Source of the DNA: Flavobacteriales bacterium UBA720
GTDB taxonomy: Bacteria; Bacteroidota; Bacteroidia; Flavobacteriales; Weeksellaceae
DNA length: 13,927 nucleotides
Direction: 5' to 3'
Assembly: GCA_002297505.1 (NCBI GenBank)
Contig: DBLQ01000027.1
Span: 50,688-64,614 of the forward strand
Below, in pieces: positions 7,250 through 13,927 of the stretch; position 1 is the first letter of the stretch; each line of letters opens with the position of its first letter. Both the position numbers and the translations under genes were made by a program. The notes beneath the pieces are model-generated. The model was not told where the DNA came from. It saw only the letters and a program-made list of their open reading frames with translations, and ran no database searches.

Positions 7250-7879
7250 TTAAACATTTTTTAATAAGTTACTGAACTCGCTCAGGATCATTGATGTAGC
7301 GCCCCAAATGATGTAACCATTGAAATCAATGACTGGGACTTCGTAACCTTTTGTGGAAGGCAGCGTCATCATTTTAGGTTGGTGTGGGAGATTTAATAAA
7401 GATGAAATTGGGAATTCAATCAGTTCCACGGCTTCTGTTTCCTGCAAGAAGAATTCCGGATTTTTCTTGGTATAGGAGACAAAAGAGTGCACATAAAAAT
7501 TGCTTGGCGGAATATAAATCGGGGACATCTCGCGGATAATTCTCACGTAATGTTCGTCAAGTCCTAATTCTTCCGAAGTTTCACGTCTGGCGGTATAAGC
7601 AAAATCCGGGTCGTCATTTTCTTTTTTTCCGCCTGGCAATGAGATTTGTCCGCTATGACGGTCGTTTTCATTCACGCTTCTGACAATCAAAGGGAAGTGC
7701 CATTCATTATCTTTGAGATAGAGAAGAATATTTACAGCTGCAAATTTCGGATTACGGGTCAGGATATCTTCATAACTAAACAGAGGACGATAGGGCGGAG
7801 AATAGATTTTATGCGCATTCTCACCCAGCAATTCAGCTTTTTTAATGTCTCGAAGTAAATCTTTTCCAAAAATCTGCAT
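7250..7879 (-). CDS. Nudix hydrolase, CoA pyrophosphatase type
   Basis: Nudix enzymes split nucleoside diphosphates joined to another group. This subgroup cuts CoA and acyl-CoA into 4'-phosphopantetheine derivatives and 3',5'-ADP. HSGQISLPGGK, just before the Nudix box, is the CoA-pyrophosphatase signature, and the box itself shows RRETSEELGL, with the metal-binding glutamates. The first Glu of the textbook box (G-x5-E) is displaced, as in other CoA-pyrophosphatases. At 209 residues it has family length. It is the first gene of a unit with the acyltransferase; a shared link to acyl-CoA or lipid turnover is plausible but inferred. ATG at 7879 is the only reasonable start. A -33/-7 promoter ends 4 nt before it, so the message may be leaderless. 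Confidence 0.92.
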   Translation of the reverse strand: MQIFGKDLLRDIKKAELLGENAHKIYSPPYRPLFSYEDILTRNPKFAAVNILLYLKDNEWHFPLIVRSVNENDRHSGQISLPGGKKENDDPDFAYTARRETSEELGLDEHYVRIIREMSPIYIPPSNFYVHSFVSYTKKNPEFFLQETEAVELIEFPISSLLNLPHQPKMMTLPSTKGYEVPVIDFNGYIIWGATSMILSEFSNLLKNV

Positions 7880-7883
7880 ATCT

Positions 7884-7915
7884 CAAAGATAAGAAAATTG
7901 AGACATTAATGCAAA
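7884..7915 (-). promoter_or_regulatory. Bacteroidota-type promoter of the Nudix/acyltransferase unit
   Basis: On the minus strand TTTG (7915-7912) is followed after 20 nt by TATCTTTG (7891-7884), a perfect match to the Bacteroidota -33 TTTG / -7 TAnnTTTG consensus at an accepted spacing. Only 4 nt separate the -7 box from the ATG at 7879, so transcription should start at or next to the start codon. Confidence 0.7.
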
Positions 7916-7941
7916 GGCAAAATTTTGATTGTTTAATGCAA

Positions 7942-7972
7942 AAAAGTCGCAGAGATTGACTTTGCGACTTTT
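7942..7972 (-). terminator. Intrinsic terminator of the TolC-family gene
   Basis: AAAAGTCGCA (7942-7951) and TGCGACTTTT (7963-7972) form a perfect 10-bp stem with an 11-nt loop. On the minus strand the stem ends in six T, 46 bp after the channel gene. It also insulates the Nudix promoter from readthrough. Confidence 0.88.
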
Positions 7973-8017
7973 AGAATATTATTAATTTAAAAACTTGTGA
8001 TTTTGCGTTGAGATAAA

Positions 8018-9382
8018 TTACAAATTAATCCCGCGCCCCGCATAAAAATCCAGAACCTTGATGCTGAACAGGTAATTATATTTGGCCTGTGCCACGGAGC
8101 CTTGCGCATTCACATAATTATTTCGGGCAATCGTAACATCATATATTGTAGAGCGTCCGGCTGCGTAGCTTTTCTCCGCAAAATCTAAGGCCAATAGAGT
8201 GCTTCTTTCCGCTTCCACAGCAGCCAGATAAATTTCATAATTAGAATCAGCATTGAATTGCGCCTGCTGGATATCCTGTTTCAGCTGGAATTTCTGTTGC
8301 TCCAGGTTGTTCTTGGCAATAGACTCATTAATTTTGGTCTGCTCCACCTGCAGCTTCGTGATGCCTTTGTTGAAAATCGGGATATTGGCCGATAAGCTCA
8401 GCTGCTGACCAAAATTATCACTGTACTGCTGAAAATAGTTTCGCTCCGTAATAGGTGTCCGTGCGCCGGTAACAGGATCCAGCTGGTAGCCCAGCGTGTT
8501 TTTATTCAGGAGATTATTGTAAAAACTTCCAATGCCAGCAGTTGCAGTAACAGTAGGCCAGAAGTTGGTTTTCACCACTTCGGTCTGTGCTTCTGCAGAT
8601 TTGATTCTGCTCTCTGCCGCTTTTACGACAGGCTGATTTTGATAAGCAATATTAAGAACATCTTCCACAGATTCAATTTGAGGCGTCAGTTCGTCCGGCA
8701 CAGGAATATCAACGACATCAAACGTTCTGTAGTCTGGTAACTGCAGCAGCTGAGCCATCGCAAAAAGGGCTTTGTCTACATTGATCTGGGCGGTCTTCAC
8801 ATTCTGCTTTTCTCTGGCAAGAGAAGCTGTCGCTTCGGCCAAAACGGTTTGAGCTGTGGTTCCCACGTCGGTCGTGATTTTTGCGCGGTCGTAGAGCCTC
8901 TGTGCATTATCCATTGCGCTTTCAGAGATTTTTTTGATTTCCCTGTTCAGCATTACGTTCAGATACTGTTGGGCAATCTGCAGAGCAATATTATTTTTAA
9001 TAGTCTCAATGTCCTGAAGGCTCGCTTCCACATCAAAACCTGTTTTACGGATGTTTTTCTCCAGCCTGCCGTTGTTGAAGATCAGCATGCTCGCGCCCAC
9101 GCTGGCTCCGTTGTAGTAGCTGTCATTGCGGATACTGGTGGTGCCCACCAGAGATTGTCCGAAGTTCGCATTATTGTTGATCTGTCCGGAGACCGCTGGC
9201 AGGTATTCCCTTTTGGCCATATCCAGATTTTTCGTCTGCACATCTCTGTTATAAGCCTGTGCCTGCACCTGCAGGTTATTTTTAATGGCATAGTCCACAC
9301 ATTCCTGAATGGTCCATTTTTTCTGAGAAAATCCCAAAACTCCGACTGACAAAAGCGCAATGCAAAATACTTTCCTGAACAT
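8018..9382 (-). CDS. TolC-family outer-membrane efflux channel
   Basis: TolC-type proteins form trimeric channels through the outer membrane and periplasm and serve ABC or RND pumps through an adaptor. The N-terminus MFRKVFCIALLSVGVLGFSQ is a signal peptide. Two outer-membrane-efflux repeats follow, at about 25-210 and 235-450. Each has the family pattern: an entry helix (WTIQECVDYAIKNNLQV; VEDVLNIAYQNQPVV), a long Ala/Gln-rich helix and a beta segment (REYLPAVSG; TNFWPTVTATAGIGSF). The C-terminus (SYAAGRSTIYDVTIARNNY, then a final hydrophobic helix) is also typical. It is 454 residues, normal for Bacteroidota. It stands divergent from the ABC ATPase, permease and adaptor genes and is the likely exit channel of that pump, although an 843-bp spacer and separate transcription allow it to serve others. 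No clear -33/-7 promoter was found upstream. Confidence 0.92.
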   Translation of the reverse strand: MFRKVFCIALLSVGVLGFSQKKWTIQECVDYAIKNNLQVQAQAYNRDVQTKNLDMAKREYLPAVSGQINNNANFGQSLVGTTSIRNDSYYNGASVGASMLIFNNGRLEKNIRKTGFDVEASLQDIETIKNNIALQIAQQYLNVMLNREIKKISESAMDNAQRLYDRAKITTDVGTTAQTVLAEATASLAREKQNVKTAQINVDKALFAMAQLLQLPDYRTFDVVDIPVPDELTPQIESVEDVLNIAYQNQPVVKAAESRIKSAEAQTEVVKTNFWPTVTATAGIGSFYNNLLNKNTLGYQLDPVTGARTPITERNYFQQYSDNFGQQLSLSANIPIFNKGITKLQVEQTKINESIAKNNLEQQKFQLKQDIQQAQFNADSNYEIYLAAVEAERSTLLALDFAEKSYAAGRSTIYDVTIARNNYVNAQGSVAQAKYNYLFSIKVLDFYAGRGINL

Positions 9383-9446
9383 AAAAAGAAATTATACCCA
9401 ATAAGACAATAGAAATCTGAAATTGTTACGGCGTCTGGAAAAAAAA

Positions 9447-9575
9447 TTGGGCGTGCCCCTGTTTTCCCTTCCCGATGCCAGCGCAAAAACAGGGTCGGTC
9501 TGCGGGCAGTCGCTCTGCGCTTGGGCGCAGGAGCTCCGACAATGCCCTCCGCCCTCACGCGCTGGCGCCTCCAGG
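9447..9575. repeat. GC-rich, strongly foldable intergenic element
   Basis: A GC-rich island in AT-rich surroundings that starts GGGCGTGCCCC and ends near CCCTCACGCG. CCCTGTTTT (9457-9465) pairs with AAAACAGGG (9486-9494); GCTCTGCGC (9512-9520) pairs with GCGCAGGAGC (9525-9534) around a TTGG loop with one bulge; GTCGG (9494-9498) can close over it with CCGAC (9536-9540). From memory, flavobacterial genomes carry dispersed elements beginning GGGCGTGCCCC and ending CCCTCACGC; this looks like a member. Short reading frames across it look like by-products of base composition. Confidence 0.6.
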
Positions 9576-9621
9576 ACGTTCCAACTTTGTCAGGATGGGA
9601 CAACAATCATGTCATGAAAGC

Positions 9622-9860
9622 TTAAGACCTGCCGGCTATGATTTTAAACCTGCTTCCCTAGGTTACAAACCTACCTTTACCACGCCTTAAACCAGCTAGG
9701 TAATGTCTTAAACCTACCGAATGTCATATTAAACCTGCATTGCCAGGGTTAAAACCGATTCGAACCGATCTTATATACTCCAACCAAGGCTTAAACGCTA
9801 GTTATGTACATTTTAAACCGGTAAGTAGCAGTTCTGCACCTTCTGGAAGCGTTTTAAAAG
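9622..9860. repeat. Phased array of about twelve TTAAACC motifs, 20-22 bp apart
   Basis: Motifs begin at 9622, 9644, 9665, 9687, 9708, 9729, 9750, 9771, 9791, 9813, 9834 and 9854. Exact TTAAACC occurs at 9644, 9687, 9708, 9729 and 9813; the others differ by one to four bases (9771 TTATATA and 9834 CTGCACC are the weakest). Spacing averages 21.1 bp, two turns of B-DNA. The 14 bp between motifs vary almost freely, and the mixed 20/21/22 spacing rules out a coding repeat. It could be a set of protein-binding sites on one DNA face, iteron-like, or a decayed minisatellite. Confidence 0.7.
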
Positions 9861-9868
9861 GGTCTGTA

Positions 9869-10132
9869 ATATTTGTTATACGCTAACATAAGCTTCACCA
9901 ATCAATTCATTGATTTCTTTGGCATCTTAAAATGAAACAACGCTTTTAAAATCTTAATTCTTAAAAATCTTTGCGAAGAAAAAAAACCTGATATTTACTT
10001 ACAGATAATATTTTTACACTAATATAGCTTTCACAATCAATTCATTGGCATCTTAAAAAGAAACAATGCTTTTAAAATCTTAATTCTTAAAAAATCTTTG
10101 CGATAAAAACAACTTGACATGTATCTGCAGAC
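9869..10132. repeat. Tandem duplication, period 138 bp
   Basis: Copy A (9869-10006) and copy B (10007 to about 10132) align along their whole length. Both contain CAATCAATTCATT, GGCATCTTAAAA, then GCTTTTAAAATCTTAATTCT and an ATCTTTGCGA end. Copy B lacks about 9 bp (GATTTCTTT) and has point changes. AATCTTTG in each copy is 7 of 8 to the -7 box TAnnTTTG, but no -33 TTTG is placed correctly. No open frame of note crosses it. Confidence 0.85.
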
Positions 10133-10225
10133 ACCGGAAATCATTAACCCCAGGCTGTCGATTATTTTTAACAAACCCGTGTAACATTTCCCACATCTCG
10201 TTTACTTATATCCTAAAACCGGAAA
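10133..10225. other. Leader region of the ABC efflux operon
   Basis: Non-coding AT-rich DNA before the ATPase start codon. It must carry or follow the operon promoter, but no match to the -33/-7 consensus was found, and the TTGACA at 10114-10119 has no -10 box at a suitable distance. Confidence 0.3.
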
Positions 10226-10921
10226 ATGTCGATTCTGAAAATTGAAGACCTCAACAAATCTTACGATACGGGAAAAAGCAAACTTCACGTCCTGAAAGGC
10301 ATCAACCTGAACATTCAGCAGGGTGAGTTTGTTTCCATTATGGGCAGTTCCGGCTCCGGAAAATCAACATTGCTGAACATCATCGGGATTCTGGACGAGG
10401 CCGATTCCGGGATTTACGAGCTGGACGGATTTCCCATCAAGCATCTCACAGAAGTCAAAGCGGCGGAATACAGAAGTCGTTTCCTCGGTTTTATTTTTCA
10501 GTCCTTCAATTTGATTAATTATAAAACCGCGTTGGAAAACGTGGCGCTGCCTCTTTATTATCAAAATGTTTCCAGAAAAGAACGAACCAAAAAAGCAGAA
10601 GAATATCTGGAAAAAGTAGGTTTGAGACAGTGGGCAGAACACCTTCCCAGTGAACTGTCCGGAGGGCAGAAGCAGAGAATTGCCATTGCAAGAGCACTCA
10701 TCACAGATCCGAAACTAATTCTCGCCGATGAACCGACCGGCGCTCTGGATTCCAAGACTACGCATGATATTATGAAGCTGCTGCAGGACATCAACAACGA
10801 GGGGAAAACCATTGTTGTGGTGACCCACGAGAACGATGTTGCCGCCCAAACAAAAAGAAACGTCGTCCTCCGAGACGGCAGAATAGAAAGCGACGAATTC
10901 ATCAATCAGATTGTATTATAG
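10226..10921 (+). CDS. ABC transporter ATP-binding protein, MacB/LolD type
   Basis: The cytoplasmic ATPase of a type VII (MacB-like) ABC transporter; two copies bind ATP and drive movement of the permease pair. All nucleotide-binding motifs are intact: Walker A GSSGSGKST (40-48), Q-loop Q92 in FQSFNL, signature LSGGQKQR (144-151), Walker B LILADEP with catalytic E169, D-loop GALD (172-175) and switch H201. A MacB/LolD group mark is the stretch FIFQSFNLI. At 231 residues it is a stand-alone subunit, unlike E. coli MacB, where ATPase and permease are fused. It starts the plus-strand operon, with two permeases and an adaptor downstream. The substrate could be a drug, peptide or lipid and cannot be told from this subunit. 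Confidence 0.96.
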   Translation: MSILKIEDLNKSYDTGKSKLHVLKGINLNIQQGEFVSIMGSSGSGKSTLLNIIGILDEADSGIYELDGFPIKHLTEVKAAEYRSRFLGFIFQSFNLINYKTALENVALPLYYQNVSRKERTKKAEEYLEKVGLRQWAEHLPSELSGGQKQRIAIARALITDPKLILADEPTGALDSKTTHDIMKLLQDINNEGKTIVVVTHENDVAAQTKRNVVLRDGRIESDEFINQIVL

Positions 10922-11037
10922 CTGGATGCCGGAAGTCGGATGACCGAAGCGATAGAGTAGAAATTAAAAGTAAAATAAAAGCGAAAAGCAGGAAACACCC
11001 ATCATCCTGCATCAAGCTTCCAACCAAAAACTAAAGT
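10922..11037. other. Spacer between ATPase and first permease with short repeats
   Basis: It begins with two near-copies of a 13-14-bp unit (GGATGCCGGAAGTC, GGATGACCGAAGC), then AAAAG-rich sequence, then CATCCTGCATCAAGCTTCC, which is partly complementary to the first part (GGAAG/CTTCC, GATG/CATC). It could fold in the message. No gene is seen. Confidence 0.5.
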
Positions 11038-12267
11038 ATGTTTGACCTAGACCGCTGGCAGGAGATATTCAGTTCCATTCGCAGTAATGTATTGCGGACG
11101 GTGCTTTCCGGTTTTACGGTGGCCTTGGGACTTTTCATTTTCATAGTATTATTTGGGATTGGGAATGGACTTAACAATTCATTTTCAAAAGCATTTATGC
11201 GCGATGCTACCAATCTGATTATGGTTTTTGCCGGAAAGACAACCCTTCCTTACGCCGGACTTCAGTCGGACAGACAGATTTCATTTAACAATAATGATTT
11301 TGAAGCTGTTGAGAAAGAGAGTGGTGATAAAATAGAATACGGCTCACCAAGATATACGACTAATCTCACCGTGAAGTATGGCAAGGAAAGCGGAAATTAC
11401 CAGATCAACGGTGTCCTGGGAGATGAGAAGTTTCTGGAAAACCGGACCATGATAGACGGCCGCTATATCAACCAGCTGGATAATCAGAGAAAGCAGAATG
11501 TGGCCTCGATAGGACGAATGGTCTGGCGGGATCTGATCCGCGACGGAAACCCGATTGGTAAAGATCTGGAGATCAACGGAACGATGTTCAAAGTCGTAGG
11601 CGTGTTCGAAGATCCCGGTGGCGACTGGGACGAGCGGCATATCTCGGTCCCGCTTTCCACATTGCAGCAGATGAAAAAAAGTTCGGATACCATCAGCACC
11701 ATTATGTTGTCTTACAATCAGAAAATGACGCCGGACCAAGCTGTGGAATACGGAAAAGAAATCGAAAAAACCATCCGCAAGAGACACCAGATCTCTCCGG
11801 ATGACCAACAAGGAATTTTCGTGAATAATAATGCCGTGAATACCAAAGATTCTTTTGCATTCCTTTTTGTTATTACTGCTGTAGTGGGATTTATCGGACT
11901 GGGAACTTTGCTGGCGGGGATCATCGGCATCAGTAATATCATGGTTTATATCGTTAAGGAAAGAACCAAGGAAATCGGAGTGCGGAAGGCGATCGGTGCC
12001 AAGCCAAGAGGCATTGTGGCGCTGATTTTACAGGAAAGTATTGTGATCACGGTTATTTCCGGATTGATTGGTGTCGGGCTCGGGGTTTTGGCTCTCAAAC
12101 TGATCGGCAACCGGCTGGAGGACTATTTCATTACCGAACCTTCTGTAGGATGGGGACTGATTGCCGCTGCGTTTTTCTGTCTCGTACTTTCGGGAACCAT
12201 TGCAGGATTTGTCCCGGCATACAGAGCCTCGAAGATCAAACCGATTGAAGCCTTGAGAGCGGAGTGA
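11038..12267 (+). CDS. ABC transporter permease, MacB/FtsX type (first)
   Basis: An inner-membrane permease with four helices. Helix 1 follows a short cytoplasmic start (about 21-41, after RSNVLRTVLSG). A periplasmic MacB-type domain spans about 45-270 and should contact the adaptor. Helices 2-4 form the FtsX-like C-terminal domain (about 273-305, 326-358, 371-393). VKERTKEIGVRKAIGAKP, starting at residue 306, is the coupling-helix segment that docks on the ATPase. PAYRASKIKPIEALRAE is the family's usual C-terminal end. At 409 residues it is full length. It is a diverged paralogue of the next gene: both start with a TWQEI/RWQEI helix and share the same domain order. In type VII transporters such pairs work as heterodimers with one kind of ATPase, which is the inference here. 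Confidence 0.94.
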   Translation: MFDLDRWQEIFSSIRSNVLRTVLSGFTVALGLFIFIVLFGIGNGLNNSFSKAFMRDATNLIMVFAGKTTLPYAGLQSDRQISFNNNDFEAVEKESGDKIEYGSPRYTTNLTVKYGKESGNYQINGVLGDEKFLENRTMIDGRYINQLDNQRKQNVASIGRMVWRDLIRDGNPIGKDLEINGTMFKVVGVFEDPGGDWDERHISVPLSTLQQMKKSSDTISTIMLSYNQKMTPDQAVEYGKEIEKTIRKRHQISPDDQQGIFVNNNAVNTKDSFAFLFVITAVVGFIGLGTLLAGIIGISNIMVYIVKERTKEIGVRKAIGAKPRGIVALILQESIVITVISGLIGVGLGVLALKLIGNRLEDYFITEPSVGWGLIAAAFFCLVLSGTIAGFVPAYRASKIKPIEALRAE

Positions 12268-12404
12268 TGAGTGGGAGAGTTGCTGAGTTAGAGAGTTCGA
12301 GAGTTTTAGTGATAAATGTTTTTAAAATAATAATAGCAATCCGTTTTAAATAAGTAATCAATTATCAATTATCAATTATCAATTATCAATCATAAAAACA
12401 AGAC
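12268..12404. repeat. Spacer between permeases with two microsatellites
   Basis: GAGTT recurs every 8 bp at 12277, 12285, 12293 and 12301. Further on, ATCAATT is repeated 4.9 times in perfect 7-bp steps from 12357 to 12390, ending 14 bp before the next start codon. No gene is seen. The array lies in the ribosome-loading region of the second permease, so copy-number change could alter its expression. Confidence 0.85.
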
Positions 12405-13673
12405 GTGAATATACTGTTTAAAAGAGATACCTGGCAGGAGATTTATTATTCGCTTCGGAATAATAAGCTCAGGACCTTCCTCACGATGATAGGCGTGGGC
12501 TGGGGTATGTTTCTGTATGTCAGTCTTCTGGGTGCCGCGAAGGGAATGGAGAATGGTTTTAATAAATTGTTTTCCGGGTTTGCTACCAACTCTATTTTTC
12601 TATGGTCGCAGAGCACCAATATTCCGTACGAGGGTTTCCCAAAAGGTAGAGCGATGAGTCTGCATCTTAAGGATATCGATTATCTGCAGAGCAAAATCCC
12701 GGAAATTGATTACATTTCGCCACAGAGTGTCCGCGGCAACTTCGGAACTCCAGGCGACCAGATCTCGCGAAACGGTAAAAAAAATACGTACATGATCACT
12801 GGGGATTTTCCTGTGGGTAATCAGATTTCCAAGAAAAAATTACTGTTTGGAAGGTATATTAATGATGCCGATATCAGTGGTAAGAAGAATGTTATCGTCA
12901 TAGGCGAGGAGGTTTACAAGAATTTATTCGATGCTAAAAAGAACGAAAACCCGATTGGGAAATCAGTAAGTCTTAAAGGTATTTTCTTCAGTGTCGTAGG
13001 CGTTTTCCGCGTCGGAAAAGGTGGCGGCATGGAGAATGACCGCTCTGCTTACATCCCGTTTTCCACCTATTCCGGGTTGTATAACGAAGGTGACAAAGTT
13101 GGTTTTCTCGCTATTGTGGGCAAGCCCAATGCGGATGTATCCTTAATTGAAAAAAATGTAAAAGACGAATTGAAAAAAATCAATCACGTTTCGCCGGAAG
13201 ATACCAATGCTTTCGGAAGTTTCAACCTGGCTAAAGAATTCAAGAAACTGACAGGTTTTCTCACCGGAATGCAGCTGCTCACAATAATTGTCGGGACTTT
13301 AACCATTCTGGCAGGAGTTATTGCGATTTCCAACATCCTGCTCATCACCGTAAAAGAGAGAACCAAGGAAATCGGCATCCGGAGAGCACTGGGCGCCAAG
13401 CCGGCGGAGGTGCGAAATCAGATTCTTCTTGAAAGTGTGGTAATCACGCTATCCTCGGGACTTTTAGGATTTCTGGGCGGGATTTTTCTGCTGATGATCC
13501 TCAATATTGCCACAATGAACAATGACGCATTTCCATTTTACAATCCGACCGTGGATTACAGCAATGTGTTTACAGCAATGGGAATTATGATTGTCCTCGG
13601 CCTCATCATCGGTCTTATTCCGGCACAGCGGGCAGTAAAAATAAGGCCTATCGAAGCATTGAGAACGGAATAA
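12405..13673 (+). CDS. ABC transporter permease, MacB/FtsX type (second)
   Basis: The partner permease of the efflux pump. Helix 1 lies at about 21-43 (LRTFLTMIGVGWGMFLYVSL), the periplasmic domain at about 50-280, and the FtsX-like helices at about 283-315, 337-364 and 385-408. The docking segment VKERTKEIGIRRALGAKP starts at residue 316, and the end, PAQRAVKIRPIEALRTE, matches the first permease. It has 422 residues. The start codon is GTG at 12405; it sits exactly where the first permease starts relative to the WQEI motif, and no ATG upstream is in frame close by. The periplasmic domain differs from that of the first permease more than the helices do, as expected for a heterodimer whose halves have separate tasks. 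The adaptor gene follows after 43 bp. Confidence 0.94.
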   Translation: MNILFKRDTWQEIYYSLRNNKLRTFLTMIGVGWGMFLYVSLLGAAKGMENGFNKLFSGFATNSIFLWSQSTNIPYEGFPKGRAMSLHLKDIDYLQSKIPEIDYISPQSVRGNFGTPGDQISRNGKKNTYMITGDFPVGNQISKKKLLFGRYINDADISGKKNVIVIGEEVYKNLFDAKKNENPIGKSVSLKGIFFSVVGVFRVGKGGGMENDRSAYIPFSTYSGLYNEGDKVGFLAIVGKPNADVSLIEKNVKDELKKINHVSPEDTNAFGSFNLAKEFKKLTGFLTGMQLLTIIVGTLTILAGVIAISNILLITVKERTKEIGIRRALGAKPAEVRNQILLESVVITLSSGLLGFLGGIFLLMILNIATMNNDAFPFYNPTVDYSNVFTAMGIMIVLGLIIGLIPAQRAVKIRPIEALRTE

Positions 13674-13716
13674 AACGATTAATCAAAAAATTAAAAAAAA
13701 ACTATATTTCTACATA

Positions 13717-13927
13717 ATGGAAAAGAAGAAAAAATTGACAGTCAAAAAAGTGCTTTCCATCATTCTGGGATTGATCTTTGTGCTTGCCGTGGTGGGCGGA
13801 ATCGGTTATCTCGTCAAATCCAATTCTAAGGAGAATGAAGTATTCCTGACAAGAAAACCAACAATCCAAAACCTGGACGACAAAGTGATGGCGACAGGAA
13901 AAATTGAACCACGCGAGGAGATAGAAA
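13717..13927 (+). CDS. MacA/HlyD-type periplasmic adaptor, N-terminal part
   Basis: Only the first 70 codons are in the window; the gene continues past the right edge. The N-terminus is a Lys-rich cytoplasmic tail (MEKKKKLTVKK), one membrane helix (about 12-32, VLSIILGLIFVLAVVGGIGYL), then periplasmic sequence leading to MATGKIEPREEIE. The last phrase is the first beta strand of the barrel-sandwich domain, as found in MacA and RND/HlyD adaptors. The helix has no lipoprotein cysteine, so it should be a membrane anchor as in MacA. Position after the two permeases, with a 43-bp gap, supports its role as the link between this pump and a TolC-type channel. Confidence 0.88.
   Translation, partial: MEKKKKLTVKKVLSIILGLIFVLAVVGGIGYLVKSNSKENEVFLTRKPTIQNLDDKVMATGKIEPREEIE

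Noticed and set aside
8849..9349. 166-codon plus-strand frame opposite the TolC-family gene
   Set aside because: Antisense shadow with no protein-like pattern, while the minus-strand gene has a signal peptide and both family repeats.
9447..9575. tRNA or rRNA fragment in the GC-rich island
   Set aside because: The stems do not form a cloverleaf and no conserved tRNA or rRNA motif is seen.
9423..9690. Short plus-strand frames of 64 and 71 codons, and a minus-strand frame from 9606, across the GC-rich element
   Set aside because: GC-rich DNA has few stops; the frames span hairpins and overlap each other on both strands, with no recognised motif.
9622..9860. Plasmid-type iteron origin
   Set aside because: The spacing fits, but the motifs are degenerate, no Rep gene is in the window and the flanks are ordinary chromosomal genes; kept only as an alternative reading of the array.
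10111..10145. Sigma-70-like promoter at TTGACA (10114)
   Set aside because: No -10 box lies 16-18 bp downstream, and Bacteroidota use a different consensus.

Overview
The window looks like chromosomal DNA of a flavobacterium of the Chryseobacterium/Epilithonimonas type (Bacteroidota, Weeksellaceae). The reasons are moderate to low GC, flavobacterial forms of every recognisable protein, a perfect Bacteroidota-type promoter (TTTG, 20 nt, TAnnTTTG) before one gene, little sign of Shine-Dalgarno sequences, and short degenerate repeats in the spacers. This assignment is inferred from sequence style and no database was searched.

Layout, left to right. Positions 1-195 are a 21-bp tandem repeat running off the left edge. 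Both strands can be read through it as a seven-residue repeat protein. Next comes topB (DNA topoisomerase III, +), which converges through a shared terminator on a secreted GH28 pectinase-like hydrolase (-). A 275-bp divergent spacer with a perfect 12-bp palindrome separates the hydrolase from fabV (enoyl-ACP reductase, +). After a UUCG-loop terminator follows a MarC-family membrane protein (+) with a TTG start. It converges on a two-gene minus-strand unit, a CoA-pyrophosphatase-like Nudix hydrolase followed by a PlsC-like acyltransferase, whose promoter lies so close to the start codon that the message may be leaderless.

The right half (8018-13927) encodes a tripartite ABC efflux system of the MacAB-TolC kind. 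A TolC-family outer-membrane channel (-) lies divergent from a plus-strand run of one MacB/LolD-type ATPase, two different MacB/FtsX-type permeases and the start of a MacA/HlyD-type adaptor cut by the right edge. The two permeases probably form a heterodimer driven by two copies of the ATPase, with the adaptor linking them to the channel.

The most unusual DNA is the 843-bp non-coding stretch between the channel gene and the ATPase gene (9383-10225). It holds three unlike blocks in a row: a GC-rich, strongly foldable element of about 130 bp; a degenerate array of about twelve TTAAACC-like motifs spaced 20-22 bp apart (average 21.1 bp, two helical turns); and a tandem duplication with a 138-bp period. 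Spacers inside the efflux operon also carry short tandem repeats. No complete novel enzymatic system is visible. The best candidates for something undescribed are the phased motif array, the structured GC-rich element and the heptad-repeat reading frame at the left edge.
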